DNA of 64,000 nt from CBDDBX01 sp965225955 (GTDB lineage: Bacteria; Acidobacteriota; Aminicenantia; UBA2199), in NCBI GenBank assembly GCA_965225955.1, contig CBDDBX010000006.1, forward strand, positions 104,176 through 168,175. The letters run 5' to 3'. Both the position numbers and the translations under genes were made by a program. Below, piece after piece: positions 8,881-18,200 of the stretch. The notes below the pieces were generated by a model. The model worked only from the letters and a program-made list of their open reading frames with translations, ran no database searches and was not told where the DNA came from. The first letter of the stretch is position 1; the number at the start of each line of letters is the position of its first letter.

Positions 8881-9018
8881 TTACCCCTTCCTCCTATCTT
8901 TTTTTACTAATGATCCAGATAAAATGACAAGCTGCGTTCCTCGCTTGCACCCATCTCCGACATTACTCGTCATTCGCTCCGCTACTTCCTTCGTTCGGAG
9001 AACCTCAAAAAAGCTCAT
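8881..9018 (-). pseudogene. Truncated duplicate of a fibre start (45-codon ORF)
   Basis: An ORF starting MSFFEV, with its own good ribosome-binding site (GGGAGG), that diverges from the fibre family after six codons and stops one base before the true fibre-1 ATG. The 18-bp string covering the start codons is repeated exactly at 8863-8880 and 9002-9019. The DNA between contains a palindrome (8950-9001). It reads as an insertion that displaced the fibre gene from its original start while duplicating 18 bp. It could act as a leader peptide by reinitiation, but the encoded peptide looks random. Confidence 0.6.
8950..9001 (+). repeat. Palindromic intergenic repeat, copy 1
   Basis: CCCATCTCCGA followed by a Ser-free, noncoding-looking loop and TCGGAGA: a 7-bp stem TCTCCGA/TCGGAGA. 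It shares the CCCATCT lead and the layout with copies at 20340-20389, 24405-24454 and 24639-24689. The stem sequence differs but still pairs. A related preceding word (GCTGCGTTCC) is shared with copy 3. It lies in the 5' leader of fibre 1. Confidence 0.6.
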
Positions 9019-9062
9019 ACTTACCTCCCATTTCATTAAACATATTTATTTTCCTGTTTCAT

Positions 9063-9128
9063 ATTCTAATTCTTATCTTATAAACATACTTCCTGTGATT
9101 TCCGCCATTTCCGGTTATTTTAAAAACT
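9063..9128 (-). promoter_or_regulatory. Iteron promoter A (drives fibre 1)
   Basis: Read on the minus strand: TTAGTTTTTAAAATAACC, then repeated words GGAAATGGC and GGAAATCACA, then GGAAG (first G at 9093), then TAGAAT at 9068-9063, exactly 25 bases on. The -35 position is occupied by the last repeat rather than TTGACA. Same architecture as promoters B-F. Confidence 0.7.
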
Positions 9129-9130
9129 AA

Positions 9131-9382
9131 TTTTCTATTCTGAACAGAATTGAATCCGGGGACTCTTTATGAAGTGGTAGCATAATTAAAGTACAATCCT
9201 CCCTGTAGTTATAAATAGACTTACACGGGCTCACACAAGACTATCACGAACATATAGAAAAAACCGGATTCAGATGATAAGAGTCGCTGCAATTATTGAA
9301 GAACCATGAGCCGGAACGGCTCTGGATTTATAAAGTATAGAATAGCTCTGCTACTTCAATAAGAATACTAGTGAAAAGTTTC
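9131..9382. other. Noncoding stretch between SDR gene and promoter A
   Basis: No convincing gene on either strand. A hairpin at 9304-9325 (GAGCCG / CGGCTC core) lies 57 bases past the SDR stop and could end SDR or lysis transcripts, but lacks a T-run. The rest is AT-rich sequence with no feature that I can defend. Confidence 0.4.
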
Positions 9383-10177
9383 TTAAGATCTGTAAATTTT
9401 CCCTGTTGCGTAGATTAGAAGAGATCTGGGAATTAATCTGGAAATAACTGTTGTAATCTTATTCATAAGACCTGGAATTTCCAGACGCTTTCTATTACAA
9501 AAAGCTCTTACTGCAATCTTCGCAGCTTTCTCTGCACTCATATTTGCAGGATTATTCTTACCCAGCTTATCCTCAAGTCCTGACGATGAGTACATCTCTG
9601 TATTGATTCCACCAGGAGCATAAGCCAGAATTGATACACCATTTCCGCGATTCTCCTCAGCAACAGCCTCAGTAAAAGCTTCTATTCCATGCTTGGATGC
9701 AGAATAGGCTGCCTGAAACGGAAGTGGTGTAAATCCTCCCATTGAGGTTACATTCTGAATTATTCCACTCCCTTTTTTCCTGAAATAGTCGAGATATCTC
9801 AGAGTAAGCTCCATTACTGCTCCAAGATTAACATCCATTATTCTTTTAAAATTATCGAGATGTTCCAGAGTAGCTTCCCCAAAGTATGTCATTCCTGCGC
9901 AGTTTACAACTCCTGCAAGATCATCAGATTCAATAGATCTGTTAAAAAGGTTCATAAGACTTTCTGAAGAAGAGAGATCCGTTTCAACTACAGATACAGA
10001 GACACCGGCTTTGCTTTTAATCTCTTCCGCAAGCTCTTCAAGCCGATCTCTTCTTCTGGCTGCAAGAATCAGGTTAGCACCATGATTTCCCGCCATTTGT
10101 CTTGCAATCTCCATTCCCAGCCCTGATGATGCGCCGGTTACAACAATCCATTTTCCTTTAAGATCTACTTTAGCCAT
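9383..10177 (-). CDS. Short-chain dehydrogenase/reductase
   Basis: A classical SDR of about 264 residues: cofactor loop TGASSGLG, an adjacent basic stretch AARRRDR favouring NADP(H), the NCAG motif, catalytic Ser in NVTSMGG, and catalytic YSASK. The C-terminal part is hydrophobic. Substrate unknown. I start at the ATG at 10177 rather than at 10207, because the latter has no ribosome-binding site and the -35/-10 pair TTGCAT-N16-TATAAT ends six bases before 10177. That places the likely transcription start at or near the ATG, so the message may be leaderless. It sits between lysis genes and fibre 1 inside the tail island, an odd place for a metabolic enzyme; it may be a host gene or cargo. Confidence 0.88.
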   Translation of the reverse strand: MAKVDLKGKWIVVTGASSGLGMEIARQMAGNHGANLILAARRRDRLEELAEEIKSKAGVSVSVVETDLSSSESLMNLFNRSIESDDLAGVVNCAGMTYFGEATLEHLDNFKRIMDVNLGAVMELTLRYLDYFRKKGSGIIQNVTSMGGFTPLPFQAAYSASKHGIEAFTEAVAEENRGNGVSILAYAPGGINTEMYSSSGLEDKLGKNNPANMSAEKAAKIAVRAFCNRKRLEIPGLMNKITTVISRLIPRSLLIYATGKIYRS

Positions 10178-10183
10178 GTAAGT

Positions 10184-10211
10184 ATTATAGACCAACAGAA
10201 GATTCATGCAA
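10184..10211 (-). promoter_or_regulatory. Candidate SDR promoter implying a leaderless mRNA
   Basis: On the minus strand TTGCAT (10211-10206), 16-bp spacer, TATAAT (10189-10184), then six bases, then ATG. The expected transcription start falls on or beside the ATG. Unlike its neighbours it does not use the iteron architecture. Confidence 0.5.
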
Positions 10212-10213
10212 AG

Positions 10214-10813
10214 CTATTTAATAAAACCAGCAACAACTGCTCCTGCTGCAAACATAACCAGTTTTCCTGCTAAAGTGGGACGTCTTTTTTTGCCAAGTTT
10301 CACAGCTTTATTAAAATTATCTTTTAAAACTGCATACTCCTCTTCAAGTCTTATAATCTCTTTTTCTGCCAGTTTAAATTTCTTCTGCCATAAGAGATTC
10401 TCTTTTCTGAGAGTCTGGTTCTCCAGAGTCAGATTAAGAATCGACTCTTCAGCACTTTTCAGAGTCAGCCTGTATTTTCTGATCTCTGCAAAAAGTTCAG
10501 ACCTGGAAGCATCTTTTAAAACTTTTGCCTTTTTGAGATTTCCTTTAAGCTTCTTATACTTATCTGAAATTTCCCTTCCTTTATCTTCCACTATTCTAAG
10601 ACGCTTCTGCAGGGAAACTATCTCTGCATCAGCATCTCTATTTGCCTTCTGGTAAATTTCCTTCTCCTTTTCAGAAGCTTTATCTCTAAGAACCACCTCT
10701 TTTTCAAGAGCATTCAGCTCTTTTCTTATCTCTCCATTCTGATACTCCCGGATAATGAACCCGGCAATCAGAATCACAACTATTACCGATATAATCGTAT
10801 CACGTCTTTTCAT
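10214..10813 (-). CDS. Rz/spanin-like coiled-coil membrane protein of the lysis module
   Basis: 199 residues: N-terminal membrane segment (about 8-23), a long charged coiled coil (about 28-165), and a short C-terminal hydrophobic segment (about 182-197). The architecture matches spanins, which span the periplasm and disrupt the outer membrane at the last step of lysis, although ordinary Rz proteins lack the second membrane segment. There is no lipobox. It follows the holin-like gene with an ATGA overlap. Function is inferred from position and topology only. Confidence 0.6.
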   Translation of the reverse strand: MKRRDTIISVIVVILIAGFIIREYQNGEIRKELNALEKEVVLRDKASEKEKEIYQKANRDADAEIVSLQKRLRIVEDKGREISDKYKKLKGNLKKAKVLKDASRSELFAEIRKYRLTLKSAEESILNLTLENQTLRKENLLWQKKFKLAEKEIIRLEEEYAVLKDNFNKAVKLGKKRRPTLAGKLVMFAAGAVVAGFIK

Positions 10814-10980
10814 TTACCCTTCTCCAGAATATTTGCACCACAATATATTGATAATCCCGCAAGCAAAAGAGTTATAAAACCTCCCTCTGTGAGCCTGCCA
10901 AAGCAGAAGAGCACCACAGCGGTTGCAAAAACCAGCTGTGACAATCTCCACTTTCTGCTTAAATCCTCTTCCTTCTTCAT
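10810..10980 (-). CDS. Small two-TM holin-like protein
   Basis: A 56-residue ORF beginning MKKEEDLSRKWRLSQLVF, with two hydrophobic segments (about 15-25 and 31-45) and a charged C-terminus (ILEKGK). It overlaps the upstream gene's stop and the downstream gene's start by ATGA at both ends, strong evidence that it is translated. Its size, topology and neighbours (XhlA-like upstream, spanin-like downstream) fit a holin or holin partner. No sequence family recognised. Confidence 0.68.
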   Translation of the reverse strand: MKKEEDLSRKWRLSQLVFATAVVLFCFGRLTEGGFITLLLAGLSIYCGANILEKGK

Positions 10981-11225
10981 GGTAGAAAAGCTTTAACCAG
11001 AAACAGAACTGTATTTAAGCCTGCAGCACCAAACACCCATCTGAGCAGTTTAATCTGCCCTTTCTGTACCAGAATGTAGGATTCAAGACGATCTATTCTC
11101 GTCTCATGAATCTCTACTCTGTCAGCAAGCCCTTTGATACCATTTCCAAGAATTATCAGCTCCAGTTTACTCAGTCTCTCATCGGACTTCTTAACCAGTT
11201 TGCTGCAATCAGAATTACAATTCAT
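10977..11225 (-). CDS. XhlA-like membrane protein (holin-associated)
   Basis: 82 residues: an N-terminal coiled coil with repeated heptads (ERLSKLELIILG, DRVEIHETRIDRLES) and one C-terminal membrane segment (about 62-79). This is the layout of XhlA/hemolysin-type proteins that work with a small holin in defective-prophage lysis, as in PBSX. A good ribosome-binding site (GGAGGGGG) precedes it. It is followed with ATGA overlap by the holin-like gene, so the two are coupled. Confidence 0.65.
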   Translation of the reverse strand: MNCNSDCSKLVKKSDERLSKLELIILGNGIKGLADRVEIHETRIDRLESYILVQKGQIKLLRWVFGAAGLNTVLFLVKAFLP

Positions 11226-11244
11226 TTCTTACCCCCTCCTTTTT

Positions 11245-12522
11245 TTATCCAACAATATGATTGATTGTTCCCACAACGATCAGACAGGTGAAAAAACCTG
11301 CTCCAAAGATCAACCACTTGATTTTTGTCTCTTTTTTCATAGCTTTAACCCTCCCTATAAGGTGTTTACAAACTCTTTTTATAAGCTTCCCCAGTGAAGT
11401 AAAAATAATACTGATAACAGACTCCTGCTTTTTTTCATCAATCTCACTCTCTTCTTTACCGGGTTTAATATCAACACTATCCTCTACATCTTCCTTCTCT
11501 TTTGTTTCCTCTTTCACCGGTTTAACAGGAAATCTTCCAAAATTTTCAGGATACTCTCCTGTTACCTCTTTTACAGCTTCTGCAACTCCTCTGCATCCCT
11601 GCCAGTCAAAACCTGCAGCTTCTCCGGGATAAGGAGCATTGGTTCTTTCAAAAACATATTCCATTTCAAAAGCATTTGGATTCTTTTTAAGAAAAGGCAC
11701 AAGAAGCCTTTTCCATCCATCTGCATCCGGTTTTCTTCTGCAACCATCATCAGAAATAAAAAATCTTCTCCCAGCACTCATTGCAGGTTTTCTCTGAAAT
11801 TTTGAGATATATTGCAGTTTTTCCTCATCCACCTGATGAACTGTTGAGCATGCATTTACCCGCCAGTCAGGACCGAGAGGATCTACAAGACGTCTTTTCC
11901 AGAAGAAGTCGTCTGCCATAAAATCTGCTCCATGAACAATATCTCTTCTGGAGTATCCAGCTTCAAAGAGTATCGCTGTTACCCATTTGAACACATGCTT
12001 GAACCCTTCATTCTGTGGTTCATTCTCAATTTCCCACATAACATCACAGCCTTTTAGAGTATCAACCACTCTTCTTACCCAGGCCAGTGAAAATCTGTGA
12101 AGATGCTTCTGATACCACATATCCACATTCTGATGATTCAGTCTCCAGGGACTGGAGAGAAATGTGCCGTGACATCTGTCAAATATTGAGAAAACAAATC
12201 CCATACCATATCTGTTTGCAATCTCTGCCATTTTGCGAAGATTCAGAAAATACTTCTCATTAAAACTCTCCAGATCATATTTCCCGTCCCTTATCTGATA
12301 TGGCATATATCCGGAGTACTCAGGCAGATCTGTACTTCCCGCATCATCCCCTACATTAAGAAAAGGTAGAACTCTTACCAGGTCGCTTCCACCATCTGCA
12401 AAACTTCTGCAATACTCTTCCCACTTTTTTTCAATCAGATCTCCTCTGTTATCAATACAGGAGAACTCCCTTTCTGATCCTGCAATACTCCATATTGCAC
12501 TACAAATTTTTAACATATTCAC
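11245..12522 (-). CDS. Clan GH-A TIM-barrel glycosidase-like protein with a C-terminal membrane anchor
   Basis: 425 residues. Residues 1-300 look like a TIM-barrel glycoside hydrolase. MWEIENEPQ (Asn167-Glu168-Pro169) is the clan GH-A acid/base signature, preceded by typical strand motifs such as VFSIFDR. The nucleophile is less clear; EMEYVFE (about 286-292) is a candidate. A charged Glu/Lys linker (about 325-375) leads to a C-terminal membrane segment (about 402-425). There is no signal peptide. It is the first gene of the promoter-B unit ahead of XhlA-, holin- and spanin-like genes, so it may be a cell-wall or surface-polysaccharide hydrolase for particle release. The substrate is unknown and a non-lytic role is possible. 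Confidence 0.66.
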   Translation of the reverse strand: MNMLKICSAIWSIAGSEREFSCIDNRGDLIEKKWEEYCRSFADGGSDLVRVLPFLNVGDDAGSTDLPEYSGYMPYQIRDGKYDLESFNEKYFLNLRKMAEIANRYGMGFVFSIFDRCHGTFLSSPWRLNHQNVDMWYQKHLHRFSLAWVRRVVDTLKGCDVMWEIENEPQNEGFKHVFKWVTAILFEAGYSRRDIVHGADFMADDFFWKRRLVDPLGPDWRVNACSTVHQVDEEKLQYISKFQRKPAMSAGRRFFISDDGCRRKPDADGWKRLLVPFLKKNPNAFEMEYVFERTNAPYPGEAAGFDWQGCRGVAEAVKEVTGEYPENFGRFPVKPVKEETKEKEDVEDSVDIKPGKEESEIDEKKQESVISIIFTSLGKLIKRVCKHLIGRVKAMKKETKIKWLIFGAGFFTCLIVVGTINHIVG

Positions 12523-12566
12523 CTCTTAATACTCTGAAACTAACTGCTTCTCCCAGCATCACCCAT

Positions 12567-12632
12567 ATTTTATGATGGAATCGCTTATTGTTCTTCCGGT
12601 GTTTACCCCTGTTTCCAGCTGAATTACAAACT
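12567..12632 (-). promoter_or_regulatory. Iteron promoter B (drives glycosidase and lysis genes)
   Basis: On the minus strand: TTAGTTTGTAATTCAGC, then TGGAAACAGG, GGTAAACACC, GGAAG (first G at 12597), and TAAAAT at 12572-12567, exactly 25 bases on. The -10 is 45 bp upstream of the glycosidase ATG. Confidence 0.75.
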
Positions 12633-12743
12633 AATTTTATTTGTTTCTGTTTTTCAGGATTTAATATGAAGAAGAAGCCCTTCGGTTAACTCAGGATAAA
12701 CTGCGTTCTCCGCATGATAATGATAAAGCTGAAACGTTCCTGA

Positions 12744-12788
12744 TCTTAACTAAGTAATATTTCCCGCTTCGCTTCAATATTGGTTAAA
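12744..12788 (+). repeat. Palindromic intergenic repeat, copy 2
   Basis: TTAAC ... AATATT ... loop TCCCGCTTCGCTTC ... AATATT ... GTTAA. Aligned with the reverse complement of copy 4 (24639-24686), the inner AATATT arms and the CCC-CTTCGCT loop are nearly identical, while the outer stem has changed on both sides and still pairs. The remainder of 12633-12914 holds no gene. Confidence 0.6.
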
Positions 12789-12914
12789 ACTCATCTTCAA
12801 TATCCCGTTTTTAGTGTCAGTAACGAAGTGAAAGCATTAAACATTATGCGGGACTATGAAGAAGCAAAGAGCTTTGTTTTTACTTTGTACCCGTAGATTG
12901 ATTTTGTATATATA

Positions 12915-12941
12915 GAAAGGGCTTAAGAATTAAGCCCTTTC
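12915..12941. terminator. Strong hairpin after the tail hub gene
   Basis: A perfect 12-bp stem GAAAGGGCTTAA / TTAAGCCCTTTC with a 3-base loop, 15 bases past the hub stop. It likely terminates the promoter-C unit (tape measure, distal tail, hub). The following bases on the minus strand are AT-rich (TATATATAC). Confidence 0.75.
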
Positions 12942-12955
12942 CTGTTTTCTTATAC

Positions 12956-14440
12956 CTACAGAAGAACTTCACAGGTTGGATCATCCAGTTTATTTTCATC
13001 ATTAAGTCTGACGATATTTGGATCATCGTCTGCATAAAGAATGAAAGAACCTTTATTAACCCCTGTTATATCAAGCCCTTCAAAGGTAATCATATCTGTA
13101 TCGTGAGAGTAACTCTTACGATAGATCTGCACAAGGCGCCACTGGTCATCGTAGTAGCTGTTCCAGAATTTTGTTCTGATAACATCAGCCAGTTCATACT
13201 CATCCCCTTTGGATTTGTGAATTCTGAACCTGTACCATACCAGAGGTTTCTTCTGAAAAAAGAGGCGTCTCACAACAACATCCAGACATGATGCATCGTC
13301 TGTATGGTACATCATATCAATATCTGCTACTGCTTCACCCCAGTTTGTACCAGCTTCAACATCCTGAGGAGTCTTTAAATACTTCTTATCCCCATAACTG
13401 TAAACATAGTTTCTTCTGTACTCATTTACAATACCGGAAACATCCATCCACTGTTCAAAAGATTCTCTGTCTACATACACTGAATTGATAGTATCTCTGG
13501 GAACTTCCCCACCCCATTGCAGAACTTTAACACCTATTGAACCATCAACTTTCTGATAAGTGAGGCAATCAAAATTCATTGCGAAGTCTTTGAGAAAATC
13601 CATCCAGGATTTACTATCAGTAATAGCTACATTTATGCCTGTATATCCTCTTCCATTATAGATATCCTTAGCTTTCTGCAGATCCTCTTCATTAAAATTC
13701 AGAGCTCTGTCATTTATACGACCAACAATACTATTGACCTCTTTAAGAATATCAGCTGGATTAGTTATAAGAGAATCTCCACTAAACATTCCTTCACAAT
13801 CGAAATAGAGTTCATTATCTGTAAAACCTGCCTGCTGAACGTCAATGTAACACCTGTTGTCCGCATTTTCTTTCGTAAAAGCTACAGGATTGCCACTCTT
13901 ATCATAAACTGCGGTGATCTCTTTCAGAGGGTGCCATGCTGCCATAAACAGATTGCTGTAAACTCTGTAAGCAGTTAAAGCACCTTTCTTCTCACTTCCA
14001 TCGGAATTAATCACACCAGCAACAATATTCGAATACTTACCCTCATTTTCATCAGGCACTGCGGGAAAAAGAGGCACTTTCTTGATAACTCTGTTAATGG
14101 GCTGATCCAGACCTATCTTCATTACGTCTGCTTTTATCTTAAACTCTTCAGGTGAACAGGAGGGAAAATCTGAAATTTTCCCTGTAAAGATAAGTTCCCC
14201 GTCATTGTAAATTTTAAGAGTCTTACCAAGAAGAAAGCCATCCGTTGAAAGCAGAAGCTTATCAAAGTAGTTATTCACATTTGTGAAGGTTACATCTGCA
14301 GTAGAGTTCTCAAAAGTCTTATCTGTTGTAAGAGCTCTTGAGATTTCAGATACAGATATAAGCCGGTTCTTCTCCTGACCATTACCCATCTGGGTAAAGA
14401 CTCTGTCTCCACTGTCAAGACTTATTATTACTTTATACAT
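12956..14440 (-). CDS. Tail hub / baseplate protein
   Basis: 494 residues, start ATG overlapping the distal-tail stop. Position (tape measure, then distal tail, then this) and a beta-rich N-terminus with ISRALTTDKTFENSTADVTF suggest the hub that closes the tail tube, like the gp27/gpJ-type tail hub proteins of siphophages. Other segments (DFAMNFDCLTYQKVDGS, WYRFRIHKSKGDEYELAD) fit the hub folds that repeat oligonucleotide-binding-like barrels. No peptidase domain is visible. The family name is an inference from order and general sequence character. Confidence 0.6.
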   Translation of the reverse strand: MYKVIISLDSGDRVFTQMGNGQEKNRLISVSEISRALTTDKTFENSTADVTFTNVNNYFDKLLLSTDGFLLGKTLKIYNDGELIFTGKISDFPSCSPEEFKIKADVMKIGLDQPINRVIKKVPLFPAVPDENEGKYSNIVAGVINSDGSEKKGALTAYRVYSNLFMAAWHPLKEITAVYDKSGNPVAFTKENADNRCYIDVQQAGFTDNELYFDCEGMFSGDSLITNPADILKEVNSIVGRINDRALNFNEEDLQKAKDIYNGRGYTGINVAITDSKSWMDFLKDFAMNFDCLTYQKVDGSIGVKVLQWGGEVPRDTINSVYVDRESFEQWMDVSGIVNEYRRNYVYSYGDKKYLKTPQDVEAGTNWGEAVADIDMMYHTDDASCLDVVVRRLFFQKKPLVWYRFRIHKSKGDEYELADVIRTKFWNSYYDDQWRLVQIYRKSYSHDTDMITFEGLDITGVNKGSFILYADDDPNIVRLNDENKLDDPTCEVLL

Positions 14441-15203
14441 TCAGGCCGTTCTCCCAGAACTCCAGTGAAAAGGAGTCGTACCCCATTTGACGAGATGGAG
14501 CAAATTCATTAACCAGCAGCCCTCCATGAAAGCAGTTGGTTGCAGCCATATCGGGAGCAAACACGATCATTCCCGGCTTGAACAGCTCTTTAAATTTGAG
14601 ATATTCTGACTGAGGAACCATATCAAAGGTCATATTATAACCGTGCTGCTGTGATACTGACTGACTGTATACCAGCTGACCATTTATAAGAGTTGCTGTA
14701 TGATTTGATCTGAATACCGGAGAGAATCCCCAGGAGTAGTTTCTTATGAGATCAAAATAGTCTCCAATAAAGATCTCTCCGAGTTCTATATAACTCCCGG
14801 CACCACTCAATTCCAGACGAATGTAGCGGGCACTCTTCTTTGCAAAAGTCTGGAAAAGGTTCTTATATCCTCCCATATCACAGACTCTTGAAGATAAATT
14901 AATACTCCAGGTCATGTTTGCTTCTGCATAATCGGAAGCGGAGAAGAGCTTCAGTACAACTGAAGCTCCCTCCCTGACGTTTATTAAAGAAAAGGCAGAA
15001 AACTCCCTTACTTCTCCCAGATCCAGATCTATGTGTACTGCATTTGCTACAGAACGGAATGTCTCTGATGGTATTGAATTCACCAGATTTTTTACATCAT
15101 ATCCATCTGCAGTTGCATTATCAGGAACAGTTTTAATTGAAGCATCTTCATGCGTAAGAACCTGTCCCGCAATATTGTTAATTAAAAATCCACCATTAGC
15201 CAT
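14433..15203 (-). CDS. Distal tail protein with a discoidin-like carbohydrate-binding half
   Basis: 256 residues. Residues about 20-140 resemble an F5/8-type (discoidin) beta-sandwich: SIPSETFRSV, IDLDLGEVREFSAFSLINVREG, ARYIRLELSG, and IELGEIFIGDY. The second half (SWGFSPVFRSNHT..., LEFWENGLNV) resembles distal tail (Dit-like) proteins that nucleate the tail tip. Overlaps the hub start (8 bases) and follows the tape measure by three bases, so it is tightly coupled. Carbohydrate binding is inferred. Confidence 0.62.
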   Translation of the reverse strand: MANGGFLINNIAGQVLTHEDASIKTVPDNATADGYDVKNLVNSIPSETFRSVANAVHIDLDLGEVREFSAFSLINVREGASVVLKLFSASDYAEANMTWSINLSSRVCDMGGYKNLFQTFAKKSARYIRLELSGAGSYIELGEIFIGDYFDLIRNYSWGFSPVFRSNHTATLINGQLVYSQSVSQQHGYNMTFDMVPQSEYLKFKELFKPGMIVFAPDMAATNCFHGGLLVNEFAPSRQMGYDSFSLEFWENGLNV

Positions 15204-15206
15204 TTT

Positions 15207-18200
15207 TTACCCCACTTTTGTTCTTATTTCTGTTGCTGTACCACGGAAATTATCTCTGATAATAGATTTCATGATCTCAGCAAATTCTGTCTTATCCTGA
15301 CGTGAAGCAGTGCCATTAACACTGATATTATAAGTATTCGACTGACTGTTATCAGAAGAGCCTCTTCTGTAAGGAGTGCCATCTGCTTTGATTTTAGGAA
15401 TTCTGCTGAGAGGAGTAATTCTTGTTTTCCCACCAACTGATTCCAGAAGTTCAGGTTCACCACCTTCTCCAACAATAAATCTGGAAGGAGTGTTGATCCA
15501 GCCAAATGTACCATTTGCATAGTTCTCCTGCGGAGCCTGATGGCCACGTTTGCCTTTAGGCATGGTTAAGTAGTCGTTCAGGTCTACTCTGTCAACATTC
15601 CAGCCAATCTTAATAGGTCTGGATTTAGTAACCATCTTATCAAGTTCACCATCAAGAGTACCTACTTTCGTTTTGATAATGTCCATCTCAGCTGTTGCAA
15701 CTGTAGTCATTTTCTTGAAACCTTTGTCTTCAGACAGAAGTGATTGAGACATACCAGCTTCTACTTCTACAGCTCTTTCAACCATTGCTTCAAATGCTTT
15801 TCTGGTCTCGTCATCCATATTGTTGACGTCGTGACCCGCCTCTTTAAGTTTGGCAAGGATATCTTCCTCAATACTTGTTCCTGCAGCAAAGGTGCTATTC
15901 TTCATTTGCCCGAATGTGGTTTCAGAAGTTTCAGCCATCTTAATAAGACCACCATCAACTTCTCCGAAAAGAGGAAGAATATTGTTCTTCACATCTTCTG
16001 CAGCTTTAGTAACTTTCTCTTCAGCTTTCTCACCACTACCTTTAATCTCACCAGTCTTAACCTTAGTATCTTCATTAACCTTATCAACTGCTTTATCACC
16101 AGCCATAAATGCATCATCAATCTGAGTTTTAGTGTTAAGAGCCGCATTTCCGTAATCCGTAACACCCTGAGTAAGATTATCCCAGCCATTCACACCTTCT
16201 TCATCTCCTGGCTCAGGCCCGCTATAAACACCGGAGAGATCATCCTTAGCTTTATCAGCAGTATCTCCAATAGCATTACCAATATTATTCATTGCATTCT
16301 TATTGTGTTCTTCAATAGCTTCAAGGTCCTCAATTCCACTATCAAGCATATTTCTAAAAACTGACGGAAACTCACCTTCGTCTGAATTGAGTTTTATTAA
16401 ATATAGTACCGCAGTCAAAAGATTGTCCATTGCTGATCTTACTGGAAGCATGGCATCTGTATATTTACTGGCTTGATCTACAAGATCCTGAGTATTACTA
16501 TTTATTTCATACCCTTCATCTTTATGTAAAGCATTTATCCTCTTAAGAATAGGTGCTATTTGCTCAAGAGCCTCTTTTTTATCTAAACCTGAATCCATCA
16601 ATGCCTGATAAGAGTTTTGAGCAGCTTTCTGGAAATCATCAAACCTCTCTTTACTTACATTAGCAGTGTTATGAAGAGCTCCAAATACCTTATCAAGTGC
16701 TTTTACTTGGTCTAAGGTTTCTTTTGCCTTTTTAAATCTATCATTTTTCTTTATAAGTTCTTCATAAATAGCTATCCCGCTTTCACCCAATAACTCTGTT
16801 GCCAAGGGTTCTTTGCTAGCTTTTAGAACGTTATAATATTTTAAGGTATCCTGTATCTGGGCTTTAACATAGTCATTAATTGATTTAATAGAATTATTAT
16901 GTGTTTTATTCCATTTGACAATTTCTGTGACAGATTTTATATAATAATTATCAAACTCTTTCTGCTTTTTTGCTACTGCATCAAAGTTGCTCATCAATTC
17001 ACTTAATGCATAAGCCAGGCCACTCCGTTCACCAGCTCTATCCTTTTTCCAGTCTTGATTATCCTTAATACCTGGAGGTGCTTTATCATATCCATCATCT
17101 CCTCTTTCCAGACCATGCTCTAAACCTGATGGGTTACTAAAGGCGTGATCCCCCCACTTCTTCATATACCTATTAAACTTGTTTTGAAAACCAGCAAAAT
17201 CAACATCCAGCTTAACAGAAAGTACGAGAACTTTATGCAATGAATCTGCTTCTTTTATAGTCTTGTCCCACACCTGTTCATAAGCCTTTTTCATTGCGTC
17301 CATACCAGTCATAACCGGATTTTCTTTCCTAAGTTTTTTTGCAGTTTCAATAACTTCTTTTTTAAAACCTTTGAGAGCTATTTTCGATCTATCAACATCT
17401 TTATATAGAGCTTTCCAGTTTGGTGTTTTCGTAAAAAGGGAATCAAAAACAGAGTTAATTCCTTTTATTACGGTGTGAACCCCTTTTAACATTTGCACTG
17501 GATCTTTACTTGCTAATCCTTCTACAAAATTAGTACCTCCTTTAATCATATTACCGACACCACTTACAACGTCCTTTATTTTTTTAGCAGTTCCAGCACT
17601 AATGATTCCCAGTTTCTGAATAGCATCTATACCACTCGTCACTGTCTTTTCAAACCCAGAATATGCTGCGCTTATTTTCTTGACACTATAGAGAGCTTTT
17701 TGTATGAATGGAGTTGATTTCTTTATCTCTTTTGCAGTGTATTGAAAACTTTTAGGTGCTGTTTTACCCAATTTACTATAAGCTGCTTCCAGATCTTTGA
17801 CTTTTGGATATAGTTTTTTTATCAGTTTTTCTTTAATTTTTATATTTTTATTCTGTTTTTTCCATGCTTCAGTTAAAGCATTCATTTTCTCAAGAGTATT
17901 GTTGCCTGATTCAATTGTTAACCCTTTTTTAAAAGTTTTTAAATTTGTTGTTAGAGATGCCGATAATTTGATCGTTTTTTCAACTTTCTTATTTACCTTC
18001 TCAACTTTTTCAGGAATCTTATCCCAATTCATTACAAATGCGACAACATTATTGAGTAAGTCTTTCTCGAACTTTTTGACCGTTTTCTCAACCTTCTTAT
18101 TGACCTTCTCAACTTTTTCAGGAATCTTATCCCAATTCATTGCAAATGCGACAACATTATCGAGTAAATCTTTCTCGAATTTGTTGATTTTTTCCATCAT

